A stretch of DNA of 64,000 nucleotides from Streptomyces sp. NBC_00358 (GTDB lineage: Bacteria > Actinomycetota > Actinomycetes > Streptomycetales > Streptomycetaceae). Positions 35,321 through 43,767 of the stretch are shown piece after piece. The stretch covers positions 5,704,001 through 5,768,000 of the forward strand of contig NZ_CP107976.1 in the NCBI RefSeq assembly GCF_036099295.1, given 5' to 3'. Made by a program: the position numbers and the translations under genes. Within the stretch, counting starts at the first letter, position 1. Each line of letters opens with the position of its first letter. A model generated the notes under the pieces. That model ran no database searches. It was not told where the DNA came from and saw only the letters and a list, made by a program, of their open reading frames with translations.

Positions 35321-35662
35321 GTGAACCCCCGCCCGCCCGCAGAAGCCGCCGCAGAAGCCGTCGCCGGAGCGACAGCCGCACGGCTTCCGGCCGCGTACGG
35401 AGGCGGTGACACCGAGCCGAAGGCCGACCACAAGATCGCGGGGACGATCCCGTGGGTACGACATGTCCGGTGGTCGCGCACGCGTGAGATATCCGCCGAT
35501 CGCATCGGTGAGGCGTACGCGAAGGGCGAGGCGAAGGTGACGTCTCCCCGCGGGGTGAAGGTGACGCCTCCCCGCGAGGTGAAGTACCCGCGTTCTCCCG
35601 ACGGTGCCTTCGGGATAGGTCAGGGCGCCGTCGTGCAAGAGATCCACTCCGTCAACCGCTGA
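35321..35662 (+). pseudogene. Deletion-fused relic of the lipoprotein/secreted-protein pair
   Basis: A 113-codon frame from GTG 35321 whose first ~40 residues match the start of the lipoprotein at 39067 (AGATAARLPAAYGGGDTEPK against VGATAALLLTACGGGGDEPK) and whose last ~58 match the end of the secreted protein at 39711 (EISADRIGEAYAKGEAK, then VVQEIHSVNR). About 1.4 kb of the intact pair is missing between. The lipobox Cys is lost and the signal sequence is degraded, so export is unlikely. The ribosome site is kept, so a cytosolic peptide could still be made. Read as a decayed chimera. Confidence 0.8.
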
Positions 35663-35706
35663 GCCCGGCCTCCGGACTCGCTGAGAATCCGGAAGAGGCA
35701 GAGGGC

Positions 35707-36024
35707 GTGGCGGAGCGGCTGGCCGTCGACGGCGATGAGCTGTCGCACTTCATGAAGATACTCAGGAAATCGAGCAGCTCGTTGAAAGGCCTGCGCAGGG
35801 CGTTGGAGGACGCCACGGTCACCGGTCTCGGCACGGACGATCTCGACTGTGCCTGCGAGGACTTCCAGGACAACTGGAAGTACGGAGCCGACCAGATCGG
35901 CGAGCAGACCGAGGACCTGGCCAAGATCATCGGAAAGAGCAGGGACAGCTACCGCGAGGTGGACAAGGCCCTGGAACAAGCCCTGGACAAGGCCCGGAGC
36001 GGCAAGAGCGGCGGTACGAGGTGA
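35707..36024 (+). CDS. WXG100-like small helical protein (T7SS substrate type)
   Basis: 105-aa protein predicted to be an all-helical hairpin. It has WKYG near the middle (a WxxG rather than strict WxG turn) and a long charged second helix ending ALEQALDKARSGKSGGTR. Length and layout match WXG100/ESX proteins exported by type VII secretion systems. GTG 35707 is preceded by GAAGAGGCAGAGG. Overlaps the next gene by 4 nt (GTGA). No type VII core genes are in the window, so it would depend on a secretion apparatus elsewhere. Confidence is moderate because the motif is degenerate. Confidence 0.7.
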   Translation: MAERLAVDGDELSHFMKILRKSSSSLKGLRRALEDATVTGLGTDDLDCACEDFQDNWKYGADQIGEQTEDLAKIIGKSRDSYREVDKALEQALDKARSGKSGGTR

Positions 36025-37361
36025 CGTACGAACCCGAGGACACGGGAGCGGCGCTCGACCCCCGGTCCCTCGCCGACCGCGACAAGCCCCAGGGTCTCAA
36101 GTCGGCCCCGCGCATCCCCCACCCCGACTACCCGCATCTCGGGTTCGATCCGGTGCCGGGCAGCACGGAGACGGTGAGCGGCCTGCACAGGAAGCTCGCG
36201 GGGTGCGCGAAGGTTCTCGACGAGACGCACGAGCTCGTCACCAAGCTGATGGACGGCAGCTATTGGAAGGGCGACGCGGCCGTCGCGTTCCGCGAACAAC
36301 TGGACGGCGGTCCACTCCCCCTGAACCTGAGGAACGCCGCGCGCTCCATCCGCAAGGCCGCCGGACAACTCGGCCGCTGGGAAGGCGAACTCGACGACTT
36401 CCAGCGGCGGGCGAAGCGCCTCGAACAGGACGCGAAGGACGCGCAGGCCGCGGTGGACCGGGCGAAGGGGCATGCCGCGCAGGCGGGCGACAGCCCTGAC
36501 CTGGACAAGAAGGGCACCCGGCACGACGAGGCGCGGAAGGCACTGACCCAGGCGAAGACGGCAGCGGACGACGCCGAGGACGCTCTCCGCAGGATCCGCG
36601 GCAAGGCACGCGAACTCGCGGAGGAACACGAACACCGGGCCCAGCATCGAGCAGGCAGAATCCGCGACGCCACGAAGAGGCTGACCCCACACGAGCCGGG
36701 CTGGCTCGACTCGACACTCGACTGGGTCACGGACAATCTGCCGGACATCTTGAGCACGGTGGGTGCCGTGATCGGGCTGGTTGCGTTGTTCGTGGTGTCG
36801 GGTGGGACGGCGGCAGCTGTTCTGTTGCTTGCGACCTCCGCGTTGAGCGGAACGGCATTGGGGATGCGGGTGTTCGGAGATCCAACGCTGCGTGAATCGC
36901 TATGGGACGGATTCACCAAGGGTGAGTTGGATACCGATTTCTGGAGCAATGTCGTCACCGTCGGTGGCGACGCGCTAGGTGTGCTCCCGGGGGTCGGAGC
37001 TGTCGGGAAGGGAGCCGGCCTGGCTATGCGCGCGACCGGTGAGGCGGGCGAGGCGTTGACGTTCGGCCAGCGGGCGGCTCGATTCGGCAGCGAGACCATG
37101 GACCACGCGAAGTCCATTACAGACCTGGACAATGCGCTGATCGGCTATACCCTCCGAGGCGCTCGAGCTGCACAGATTGCCAAGGCGGTCGAGGTCACCT
37201 CGGCCTCGATCGGCGTCGGCACGGCAGGGTTCGGATTGGTCATGACCGCTGTAGACACCGATGACGACGGAATCAAGGACGGCTCCGTGGCAGGTATTGA
37301 TGGAGCACGGCTGGGCCTCGATGCCGGCGGACTTGTCAGCCTTGCCCGCCACGTCTTCTGA
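36021..37361 (+). CDS. Putative T7SS-secreted / WXG-motif protein with hydrophobic C-terminal half
   Basis: 446-aa protein. The N-terminal ~230 residues are helical and highly charged, including a strict WxG (YWKGDAAVAFREQL, ~75) followed by coiled-coil-like heptads (~110-215). A hydrophobic hairpin follows (~245-285) and then a Gly/Ala-rich region to the end (GVGAVGKGAGLAMRATGEAG). It resembles proteins annotated as putative T7SS-secreted in Streptomyces. No recognisable toxin catalytic motif is seen in the C-terminus. From ~36.7 kb onward GC is visibly lower than in neighbouring genes, suggesting transfer. Coupled to the WXG100-like gene (GTGA). Confidence 0.7.
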   Translation: MTYEPEDTGAALDPRSLADRDKPQGLKSAPRIPHPDYPHLGFDPVPGSTETVSGLHRKLAGCAKVLDETHELVTKLMDGSYWKGDAAVAFREQLDGGPLPLNLRNAARSIRKAAGQLGRWEGELDDFQRRAKRLEQDAKDAQAAVDRAKGHAAQAGDSPDLDKKGTRHDEARKALTQAKTAADDAEDALRRIRGKARELAEEHEHRAQHRAGRIRDATKRLTPHEPGWLDSTLDWVTDNLPDILSTVGAVIGLVALFVVSGGTAAAVLLLATSALSGTALGMRVFGDPTLRESLWDGFTKGELDTDFWSNVVTVGGDALGVLPGVGAVGKGAGLAMRATGEAGEALTFGQRAARFGSETMDHAKSITDLDNALIGYTLRGARAAQIAKAVEVTSASIGVGTAGFGLVMTAVDTDDDGIKDGSVAGIDGARLGLDAGGLVSLARHVF

Positions 37362-37388
37362 GCCGGAACTGAAGGAGGGGCTCGAGCT

Positions 37389-38069
37389 ATGAATCCAACG
37401 AAGCACCCCACTGCTTGGGACCACCCGCCGACCAGGCGGGCCTGGATTCTGCACATGATCGCGATTGCGGGGCGCCTGGTCGGCTGGCTGGCAGTCTGGA
37501 TTGGGAGCCTCTTCCTGATTGTGGCAACACCACGTTGGATCGGTTGGTTGTTCCTCCTGCTTCTCATCTATGCAACCTTCAGAGCCGTCCTCCAACTCGC
37601 CTACATCCGACCCTCCATCTACATCCAGCGCGTCCTCTGGCACTACCCCTGGCAACTTCTCAGCGATGTTCCCCGCGGCCGGAACAAGCATCCCGGGGTT
37701 CAAGAGGACGAGATGTGGCTGGAGTTGCCCAATCCTGAGGAGCCGGCGGAGCAGATCCCCCTCCTTTTCCTTTCCGGGATGCGGACCTTCTGGTGGATGC
37801 GACGCTTCGGCACCGCCCGTACGAAACCGGAGCTGAAGGCAGAGATCGAGCCGCTCTGGTTCGCCGGTGATCCCCGTTTCATCGCCGTCATCGCGGCCGA
37901 CGGTCGCAAGGGCGAGGCTCCCAAGAGGCTGCATCTGCTCTATCAGCTCACGGCCACGGGCCGCCGGGGCATCGAGCCGACCGACTGGAACGCAAGCCCG
38001 GACGCCGTCGAACGCGCACGCCGTTCCGGTGCTCACGTTCCCGACGTGGCGCGCTCGCGTACGTCATGA
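37389..38069 (+). CDS. Two-TM membrane protein of T7SS-like module
   Basis: 226-aa protein of unknown family. Two hydrophobic segments (~25-45 and ~50-72) are followed by a ~150-residue soluble domain, probably cytoplasmic, ending in charged residues. ATG 37389 has an excellent GAAGGAGG. 27 bp after the WXG-motif protein and overlapping the next gene by 4 nt (ATGA), so it belongs to the same operon. In T7SS effector loci a membrane protein at this place is often an immunity or chaperone protein; that is only a positional guess. Lower-GC codon use than the window average. Confidence 0.75.
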   Translation: MNPTKHPTAWDHPPTRRAWILHMIAIAGRLVGWLAVWIGSLFLIVATPRWIGWLFLLLLIYATFRAVLQLAYIRPSIYIQRVLWHYPWQLLSDVPRGRNKHPGVQEDEMWLELPNPEEPAEQIPLLFLSGMRTFWWMRRFGTARTKPELKAEIEPLWFAGDPRFIAVIAADGRKGEAPKRLHLLYQLTATGRRGIEPTDWNASPDAVERARRSGAHVPDVARSRTS

Positions 38070-38788
38070 CGACTCCCGGTGGCGTATCCCGGCAGGACAC
38101 GATGGCCACCGCGCCTCGGTTCACCGTCGCCGACTCGGCCGAAGACCCCGAAGCCGATGTGTGGTTCGCGGAACCCGCAGGCTTCACCGCGGTGCCCCTC
38201 GGCGCGCTGATCCCTTCACCGGACTCCCAAGGTGCCGATGATCTGCGTACCGCTCTTGCGCCGTTTCTCCAGGCGGCTCCCGACGAGCCGGCCCGGCAGC
38301 GGTTCATCGCGCACTTGGCACAGGGGCAGCAACTGCTGGGTGCCCTGCGGGAAGCCGGAACCGTCCATTGTTCGATCGGGGTGCATCGTGATGACCTCGA
38401 TGAGGGGGCCGCGAGCGGTGGAGGGCCGCTCTTGTCGTTCCTCACCGTCTCCTGGCGCGCGACGGCGGTGGCACCGAGAGCCGTGACGGCTGCACGTGCG
38501 GTGAGCGGGGTCGACGCGGCGGGCGCCGAATACGTCGAACTGCCCGCCGGGCCGGTCACGTTCAGCGAATCCGTTCGCACCCCGAGAGCGGTTGACGGGC
38601 TCCCGCAGGTGCCCTTGGTCCAGTTCCGTGCCCACCTGCCGCATCCGGACTGCAAGCGACTCGCTGTGTTCACTCTGAGCACGACGGCTGTCGGACACCG
38701 TGACCAGTACCGCGCGATCCTCCACCGCATCGCGAGCCTGGCCACTTTCGAGAATCCGCTGGTCCCGACTTCTTCCGAGGCGCCCTGA
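38066..38788 (+). CDS. Conserved-looking hypothetical protein of T7SS-like module
   Basis: 240-aa soluble protein without signal or membrane segment. I do not recognise the family. The N-terminal part is acidic (DSAEDPEADVWF), the middle resembles an alpha/beta domain with FLTVSWRATAVAPRAV and the C-terminus has HLPHPDCKRLAVFTLST. ATG 38066 overlaps the previous stop (ATGA); an internal ATG 38102 (MATAPRF) is a possible alternative. Last gene of the four-gene module and directly followed by the duplicated upstream region of the lipoprotein gene. Confidence 0.7.
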   Translation: MTTPGGVSRQDTMATAPRFTVADSAEDPEADVWFAEPAGFTAVPLGALIPSPDSQGADDLRTALAPFLQAAPDEPARQRFIAHLAQGQQLLGALREAGTVHCSIGVHRDDLDEGAASGGGPLLSFLTVSWRATAVAPRAVTAARAVSGVDAAGAEYVELPAGPVTFSESVRTPRAVDGLPQVPLVQFRAHLPHPDCKRLAVFTLSTTAVGHRDQYRAILHRIASLATFENPLVPTSSEAP

Positions 38789-39066
38789 CCCGGGACGCCG
38801 GTGGTCCAACAGGGCGCGATCGACGCAAAGATGACGGCCGGTTCGGCGGAGCGCTCGGAGCCAGGGCTTTGCGGACGCCAACTCCGTGAACTGTCCCGCA
38901 GGCCAACTTCACCCAATCGAAGCTTATCGGGGACTAGTTGGCTGCGCTTTGGGCCCTTTGTCCACGCGCTGTTACTCGCTTGGCACCATTCGCGCTGGTG
39001 TCGTTACACGGGCCCCCGATAGCGTGTTGCTGCCCTTCTGCACCCCACGCCGCACAGGAGTCCGCC

Positions 39067-39723
39067 GTGAACCGCCGTCCCCGCCTGCTTGCCACAGCCA
39101 CTGTCGGAGCGACAGCCGCGCTGCTTCTGACCGCGTGCGGCGGGGGTGGCGACGAGCCGAAGGGCCACGACAAGATCGCCGGTGCGGACACCGGGAGCGC
39201 GACATCGGCCGCACCCGGCCCGAGCGCGACGCAATCCACGGGGCGACCGAAGATCGAGCTGCCTTCGGATCTCACGTACACCTTTGAGTGGCCCAAAACG
39301 GGCGACAAGGACAAGGATGCGGTGCTGGCGGACAGCGAGCAGTTCATCAAGGCCGTGGATATGGCGATTGCTGAACAGGACCCGCTGCACAAGGCGTACC
39401 GCTTCTACTCCGAAGGTACGGCGGCAGCCGGGAGCCAGAAGTTCATCCAGGAGTTCGTGAACTATAAGGACCGCATCACCGGCGCGAAGCGCTACTACAA
39501 GTCCAACGTGAAGATCAATTCCGATGGAACCGCAGGATTTGTCTACTGTGAAGATCAGAACAAGGCCTACAACAAGAACTTGAAGACCGGAAAGACCGAC
39601 GTTACTCCGAAGTCGAAGGACAACTACGTCCTCTATAGCAGCCTTCTTCGGGTCAACAAGCAGGGTATTTGGATCACGGAGAAGCTGACATCGCAGCGGG
39701 GGAGCACCGCATGCCAGTCCTGA
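39067..39723 (+). CDS. Lipoprotein of unknown function
   Basis: 218-aa lipoprotein. The signal peptide ends in lipobox LLTAC (Cys24), then GGGGDEPKG linker and Ala/Thr-rich spacer. The domain from ~60 (PSDLTYTFEWPKTGDKDKDA) is rich in Lys, Tyr and Asp and resembles a small alpha+beta NTF2-like fold, uncertain. GTG 39067 has CACAGGAG 6 nt upstream. The next gene starts inside its 3' end (13-nt overlap), so both are one transcript. A truncated copy of this N-terminus exists at 35321. Lower GC than flanking core genes. Confidence 0.82.
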   Translation: MNRRPRLLATATVGATAALLLTACGGGGDEPKGHDKIAGADTGSATSAAPGPSATQSTGRPKIELPSDLTYTFEWPKTGDKDKDAVLADSEQFIKAVDMAIAEQDPLHKAYRFYSEGTAAAGSQKFIQEFVNYKDRITGAKRYYKSNVKINSDGTAGFVYCEDQNKAYNKNLKTGKTDVTPKSKDNYVLYSSLLRVNKQGIWITEKLTSQRGSTACQS

Positions 39724-40757
39724 GGTACAGAAAGACCGGAACGGTCGCCGTCGTGGCTTCCGCGGCCATCATGATGTGCTCGGCTCAGGCCTTTGCCGGG
39801 TACGGGCATGGTGGCAGCACAAATGGATCAAATACCCATGCATCCGGTAACTCGGACGGTAAGGGTAACGTGTCCGCGATCGCGGGCGCCGTCGTCTTCG
39901 ACCGTTCGCAGAACGGTTCAGGTGGCTCTGTCGGCCCCGTGACAGCTGCGTCGGGTTCGTGGACTCCGCCTGCTTGTTATTACGCTCCGAAGTACACGCC
40001 GGCCAAGTTGCAGGAGTATTTGGAGCCGATCTGGAACGCCGAGTCGACCGGGCCCGAGTGGGACTTGGAGCAGCGGAACAAGTACGTGAACGGCGGCGAG
40101 TACAAGGATTTCAACAAGGCCAAGACCGGCAAGGGCTATTGGTGGGACTCGTATGTCACGGAGGGTCGTGAGGGTGACCCGGATGCGTTGAAGTGCGACA
40201 AGCCGATCTTCTGGGTGGACACGGGTGCTGCCCCGCCGGCGAATATTCCCGAGGCGATTACTCCGGAGATGCTGGCGCAGTTGGCGTATGCGGAGATTCG
40301 TGTGCCGTCGACGAAGGTGGAATTGGCTCCGGCGGGTACGACGAAGGTGAATCTGCCGACGTGGGCGTGGCTGGACACGGTGAAGTTCAAGCCGGTGTCG
40401 GTGACCGCGTCGGTGCCGTTGCTCGGTGTGCGGGCGACGACGACGGCGGAGCCGGTCTCGCTGAGGATCGAGCCCGGTACGGCGGACGCGGAGACGTATC
40501 CCGCCTCCGGGGTCTGCGAGATATCCGGCGATCACATCGGTGAGGCGTACGCGAAGGGCAAGGCGAAGGAGACGCCTCCCTGCGGGGTGAAGTACCTCCG
40601 CTCTTCCGGTGATGGTTCGTACACGTTGCGGGCGACGGTCACCTGGAAGATCCACTGGACGGGCACCGGTGTGGCCGACGCGCGCAACCTGCCGGACGGC
40701 ACCTTCGGGGCCGGTCAGGACGTCGTCGTGCAGGAGATCCAGTCCATCAACCGCTGA
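39711..40757 (+). CDS. Secreted protein of unknown function
   Basis: 348-aa exported protein. The signal peptide runs MPVLRYRKTGTVAVVASAAIMMCSAQAFAG with probable cleavage after AFA. A Gly/Asn/Ser-rich region precedes a domain with conserved-looking Trp/Tyr (CYYAPKYTPAKLQEYLEP, GYWWDSYVTEG) and a beta-rich second half (KVELAPAGTTKVNLPTWAWL). ATG 39711 is preceded by GGGGGAG and overlaps the lipoprotein gene. The C-terminal ~80 residues are repeated in the relic at 35486-35662. No enzymatic motif is seen. Acts outside the cell, probably together with the lipoprotein. Confidence 0.82.
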   Translation: MPVLRYRKTGTVAVVASAAIMMCSAQAFAGYGHGGSTNGSNTHASGNSDGKGNVSAIAGAVVFDRSQNGSGGSVGPVTAASGSWTPPACYYAPKYTPAKLQEYLEPIWNAESTGPEWDLEQRNKYVNGGEYKDFNKAKTGKGYWWDSYVTEGREGDPDALKCDKPIFWVDTGAAPPANIPEAITPEMLAQLAYAEIRVPSTKVELAPAGTTKVNLPTWAWLDTVKFKPVSVTASVPLLGVRATTTAEPVSLRIEPGTADAETYPASGVCEISGDHIGEAYAKGKAKETPPCGVKYLRSSGDGSYTLRATVTWKIHWTGTGVADARNLPDGTFGAGQDVVVQEIQSINR

Positions 40758-41010
40758 GATCAGTCAACCGCTGAGTTCCGTGTGGACCGGGGGAGTGATC
40801 GACGGATGCGGCGGGTTGTTGGGCCCCGTCCTCGGATCGGTGGCCTGAAGGGCGATGGCGGCGTGGCGTCAGGTGCTTCGCCGCCCCGTCAGAGAACGGT
40901 CGAGCAGCCGTGAATCGGCTTGCTCCGCTGAGTGGTGGCGCCGGGGCGTGGGACATGCTGGGGCGGTTGCTGGTGTGAACGGGTTGGTTTCGTGGGGAGT
41001 TGGGGGCGGC

Positions 41011-41967
41011 GTGAGTAAACGGCAGATCCGTCAGATGTTCCGGTTGATGGCCGCGGGGGAGGCGGTGCAGCTCACGAGCCCCATGGCCTCGGTGAAGAAG
41101 CTCGCCCGACTCGCCTTCATCGCCCAGCAGTTCGGCTACGAGTACGCGGACGTTCGTCGGGGCGGCGGGCGCAACAACACCCTCACGATGCTCATCGTGC
41201 CGGACTCCGGCCCGCAGGCCCAGGCCCGTGCCGCGCAGAACTGGTCGCAGTATCCGCAGGCCGGCGACGGTGTTTCGTTGCCGCCCGTCGTCCCCGACGC
41301 GCTGGAACTCCTCAAGGCCCGCATCAACTTCGACCTCACCGGCAAGAACGCCGAGAAGCGGATGACGTACACGGCGCTCGGTCTCACCGGAGGGTGCGTC
41401 GTCCTCGGGGTACGGGCCGGCGGGGACTCTGCCGCCTTCACCGTGGCCGGAATCCTGTGGGCCGTACTGATGGCCGTCCTGGGAATCGGGCTCGTCGTCA
41501 CGCGCAAGCGGAACGCCAAGTTCGCGGGGCTGTTGCGGGCGGCGGGATTCGCGCCTGTGACGGAGGAGGGCGGGCGGGTGCGGTATCTGCCGCCGACGGC
41601 GGGGTACGCCGGGCAGCCGGCCGGTCCCTACGGACCGTACGCTCCCTACACCCCGTACGGAGGTCAGACCCCGTACGCGCCCCCGGCCCCGCACCCCGGT
41701 CAGGATCCGCAAGCCCCGCACTCCGGCCGGCCCCCGTACGCCGGCCCGGTCCAAGCTCCTGGGCAGGCCTACGGCCGGCCGCAACCCCACTCCCCGGCCC
41801 CGGGTCCCTACGGCTCCGCACTTCCCGGCCCCTACAGTCAGCGGCCCCCGACGGCAGCCCCGGATGGCCCCGGCAATCCGTACGCCGCCCAGCCCGGTCC
41901 CGGAGAGCGACCCCCTTCCTTCGGCCCCGCCCCGAACGTGAGTGACCCCCAACTGCCGGAGCGGTGA
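41011..41967 (+). CDS. Two-TM membrane protein with Pro/Tyr/Gly-rich tail
   Basis: 318-aa protein. An N-terminal soluble ~110 residues (SKRQIRQMFRLMAAGEAVQL...) precede two membrane segments (~118-137 and ~140-165) and a ~120-residue tail rich in Pro, Gly, Tyr and Gln (PYGPYAPYTPYGGQTPYA), presumably disordered in the cytoplasm. GTG 41011 is preceded by TGGGGG. No family recognised. It converges with the ECF sigma gene, 7 bp away. Confidence 0.75.
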   Translation: MSKRQIRQMFRLMAAGEAVQLTSPMASVKKLARLAFIAQQFGYEYADVRRGGGRNNTLTMLIVPDSGPQAQARAAQNWSQYPQAGDGVSLPPVVPDALELLKARINFDLTGKNAEKRMTYTALGLTGGCVVLGVRAGGDSAAFTVAGILWAVLMAVLGIGLVVTRKRNAKFAGLLRAAGFAPVTEEGGRVRYLPPTAGYAGQPAGPYGPYAPYTPYGGQTPYAPPAPHPGQDPQAPHSGRPPYAGPVQAPGQAYGRPQPHSPAPGPYGSALPGPYSQRPPTAAPDGPGNPYAAQPGPGERPPSFGPAPNVSDPQLPER

Positions 41968-41974
41968 GCCCCGG

Positions 41975-43159
41975 CTACGGTTCCCAGATCTCCGGCAGTC
42001 CGAATGCCGTGAAGACGGTGGGGAGTTGGAAGACGACCGTGTGGCTCACGGCGCCGCGGGCCGCCGTGAAGACCTGCAGGGTGTGGAGGCGGTGGACGTC
42101 GTCGCCGGGGGCGCGGACGTATGCCGCCAGCGCGGGTTGGCCGTTCGCCGAGGTGGGACGCATGCGCCAGTCCGTGCCGCGCATCGCGAAGACGCGGGCG
42201 ATGAAGGCGACATAGGCGTCAGGGCCGACGTACCAGTTGAGGACAGGGGGCATCTCCAGGACGACGTCCTGGGTGAGCAGGGCGCGCAGGGCGTCGAGGT
42301 CGGCGTCCTCGAAGGCGCGCAGATAGCGGTCGATCACCGCGCGCTGGTCCTGGTCCGGCGGTTCCGTCACCTCGTCCTCCGTGAGGCCGGCCTCGACAAG
42401 CCGGGCGCGGGCCCGTTGGAGCGCGCTGTTCACCGAGGCGGTCGAGGTGCCGAGGGCCTCGGCCACCTCCGTCGCCGGCCAGGCCAGTACCTCGCGCAGG
42501 ATCAGGACCGCCCGCTGACGCGGGGGCAGCAGCTGCATCGCGGCGATCAGGGCCAGGCGCAGGCTGCCCCGGGCGACGACCACGGCGGCGGGGTCCCGGG
42601 CCGCGGCCCCGGCGCCGGAGGAGAGCCCGGCCGTGCTCGGGTCCGGGAACGGTTCCAGCCACGGCACCTCCGCCCGCAGCGTCATCGGCGCGCCCGGATC
42701 CTCCAGCGCGCCCACCAGGCCCGACGGGAGGGGTCTGCGGGCGCGGCCCCGCAGCGCGGTCAGACACGCGTTGGTGGCGATGCGGTGGAGCCAGGTGCGC
42801 AGCGACGCGCGGTCGGCGTCGTAGCGGTCGTACGCGAGCCAGGCCCGGAGCATCGTCTCCTGCACCAGGTCCTCGGCCTCGTGCACCGAGCCGAGCATCC
42901 GGTAGCAGTGGGTCAGCAGCTCGCGGCGGTAGGGGGCCGCCCGCGCCTCGAAGCCCGCCCGCGCCTCGAAGCCCGCCTGCGCCTCGCCACTTGTGTGCGT
43001 ATCGCCATCTGCGCGCGCCTCGACAACCGACCGCGCCTCGGAACCGGTTCGTTCCCCGGAACCGACCCCTTCCCCCGAGCGCTTCCGGGCGGTGCCCTCG
43101 TAGCCGTCACCGACGGTGTCGTCGAAACCGTCGTGGCCGTCGTCGTCCCGTGTGTCCAT
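41975..43159 (-). CDS. ECF sigma factor with C-terminal SnoaL-like domain
   Basis: 394-aa alternative sigma factor. A ~70-residue acidic N-terminal extension with a small GFEARA repeat is followed by sigma region 2 (CYRMLGSVHEAEDLVQETMLRAWL) and region 4 (ALGTSTASVNSALQRARARL). The C-terminal ~130 residues form a SnoaL/NTF2-like domain (IDRYLRAFEDADLDALRALL). This organisation matches ECF groups in which the C-terminal domain, not a separate anti-sigma factor, controls activity (family knowledge). ATG 43159 has GAGGAG 7 nt upstream. Divergent from a stand-alone SnoaL gene with a large inverted repeat between. Signal unknown. Confidence 0.88.
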   Translation of the reverse strand: MDTRDDDGHDGFDDTVGDGYEGTARKRSGEGVGSGERTGSEARSVVEARADGDTHTSGEAQAGFEARAGFEARAAPYRRELLTHCYRMLGSVHEAEDLVQETMLRAWLAYDRYDADRASLRTWLHRIATNACLTALRGRARRPLPSGLVGALEDPGAPMTLRAEVPWLEPFPDPSTAGLSSGAGAAARDPAAVVVARGSLRLALIAAMQLLPPRQRAVLILREVLAWPATEVAEALGTSTASVNSALQRARARLVEAGLTEDEVTEPPDQDQRAVIDRYLRAFEDADLDALRALLTQDVVLEMPPVLNWYVGPDAYVAFIARVFAMRGTDWRMRPTSANGQPALAAYVRAPGDDVHRLHTLQVFTAARGAVSHTVVFQLPTVFTAFGLPEIWEP

Positions 43160-43252
43160 CGTCTGCTCCTCGGCTCCCCGCACGTCGGCGGCTCGGTTCC
43201 TCGCGGCCGCAGCCCCTCCGGCCCCTGTGGCACCTCCGGCCCCTGCCGCTCA

Positions 43253-43331
43253 CCGGTATGTACCTCCGGGGCCGCCGAAACTCATCGTCCCGGCACCGAT
43301 GACTTCCGGCGTCCGCGGAGGTACGTACCGG
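43253..43331. promoter_or_regulatory. Large imperfect inverted repeat between ECF sigma gene and SnoaL gene
   Basis: Two 35-bp arms (43253-43287 and 43297-43331) around a 9-bp centre; about 28 of 35 positions pair. The best-conserved block is CCGGTAYGTACCTCCG near the outer ends. It lies 94 bp from the sigma gene start and 41 bp from the SnoaL start. It could be a symmetrical regulator site, a leader hairpin for either gene, or twin promoters read by the same sigma factor. Confidence 0.6.
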
Positions 43332-43371
43332 CGTCGAACCAATCCGAACGAATCCGAGGAGAAGGATCACC

Positions 43372-43767
43372 ATGAACTCCACCGACGCCGGCCAGGGCAT
43401 CCGTACCGTCCTCGACCGTCTCTACTCCGCCTGGGGGGACTACGACGCCGACGCCTTCGCCGCTCTCTACACCGAGGACGCGACCGTCGTGATGCCGGGC
43501 GTCTTCAACGACGGGCGGGAGGAGATCCGCGACTACATCGCGGCCGCGTTCGAGGGACCGCTGAAGGGTTCCCGGCCGCTCGACGAGCCCCGGCGGATCC
43601 GCTTCCCGCGTCCCGACACCGCCGTCGTCGTCAGCGAGGCCGGGATCCTGCTGGCCGGGGAGAGCGAGGTGCCCGCCGACCGGCACCACCGTGCGACCTG
43701 GGTGCTCGTCCGCGATCCCGCCGCCGGTACCTGGGCCATCACCTCGTACCACAACGCCGCCGTCTGA
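43372..43767 (+). CDS. SnoaL/DUF4440-type small protein
   Basis: 131-aa NTF2-fold protein (SgcJ/EcaC type): IRTVLDRLYSAWGDYDADAFAALYTEDATVVMPG at the front and TWAITSYHNAAV at the end are typical. ATG 43372 has GAGGAGAAGG upstream. Divergent from the ECF sigma gene, whose own C-terminal domain has the same fold; co-regulation by that sigma factor is likely. Ligand or activity unknown. Confidence 0.85.
   Translation: MNSTDAGQGIRTVLDRLYSAWGDYDADAFAALYTEDATVVMPGVFNDGREEIRDYIAAAFEGPLKGSRPLDEPRRIRFPRPDTAVVVSEAGILLAGESEVPADRHHRATWVLVRDPAAGTWAITSYHNAAV

Noticed and set aside
35321..35662. Intact novel small gene
   Set aside because: Both ends align to two different neighbouring genes and the lipobox Cys is lost, so it is better explained as a fused relic.
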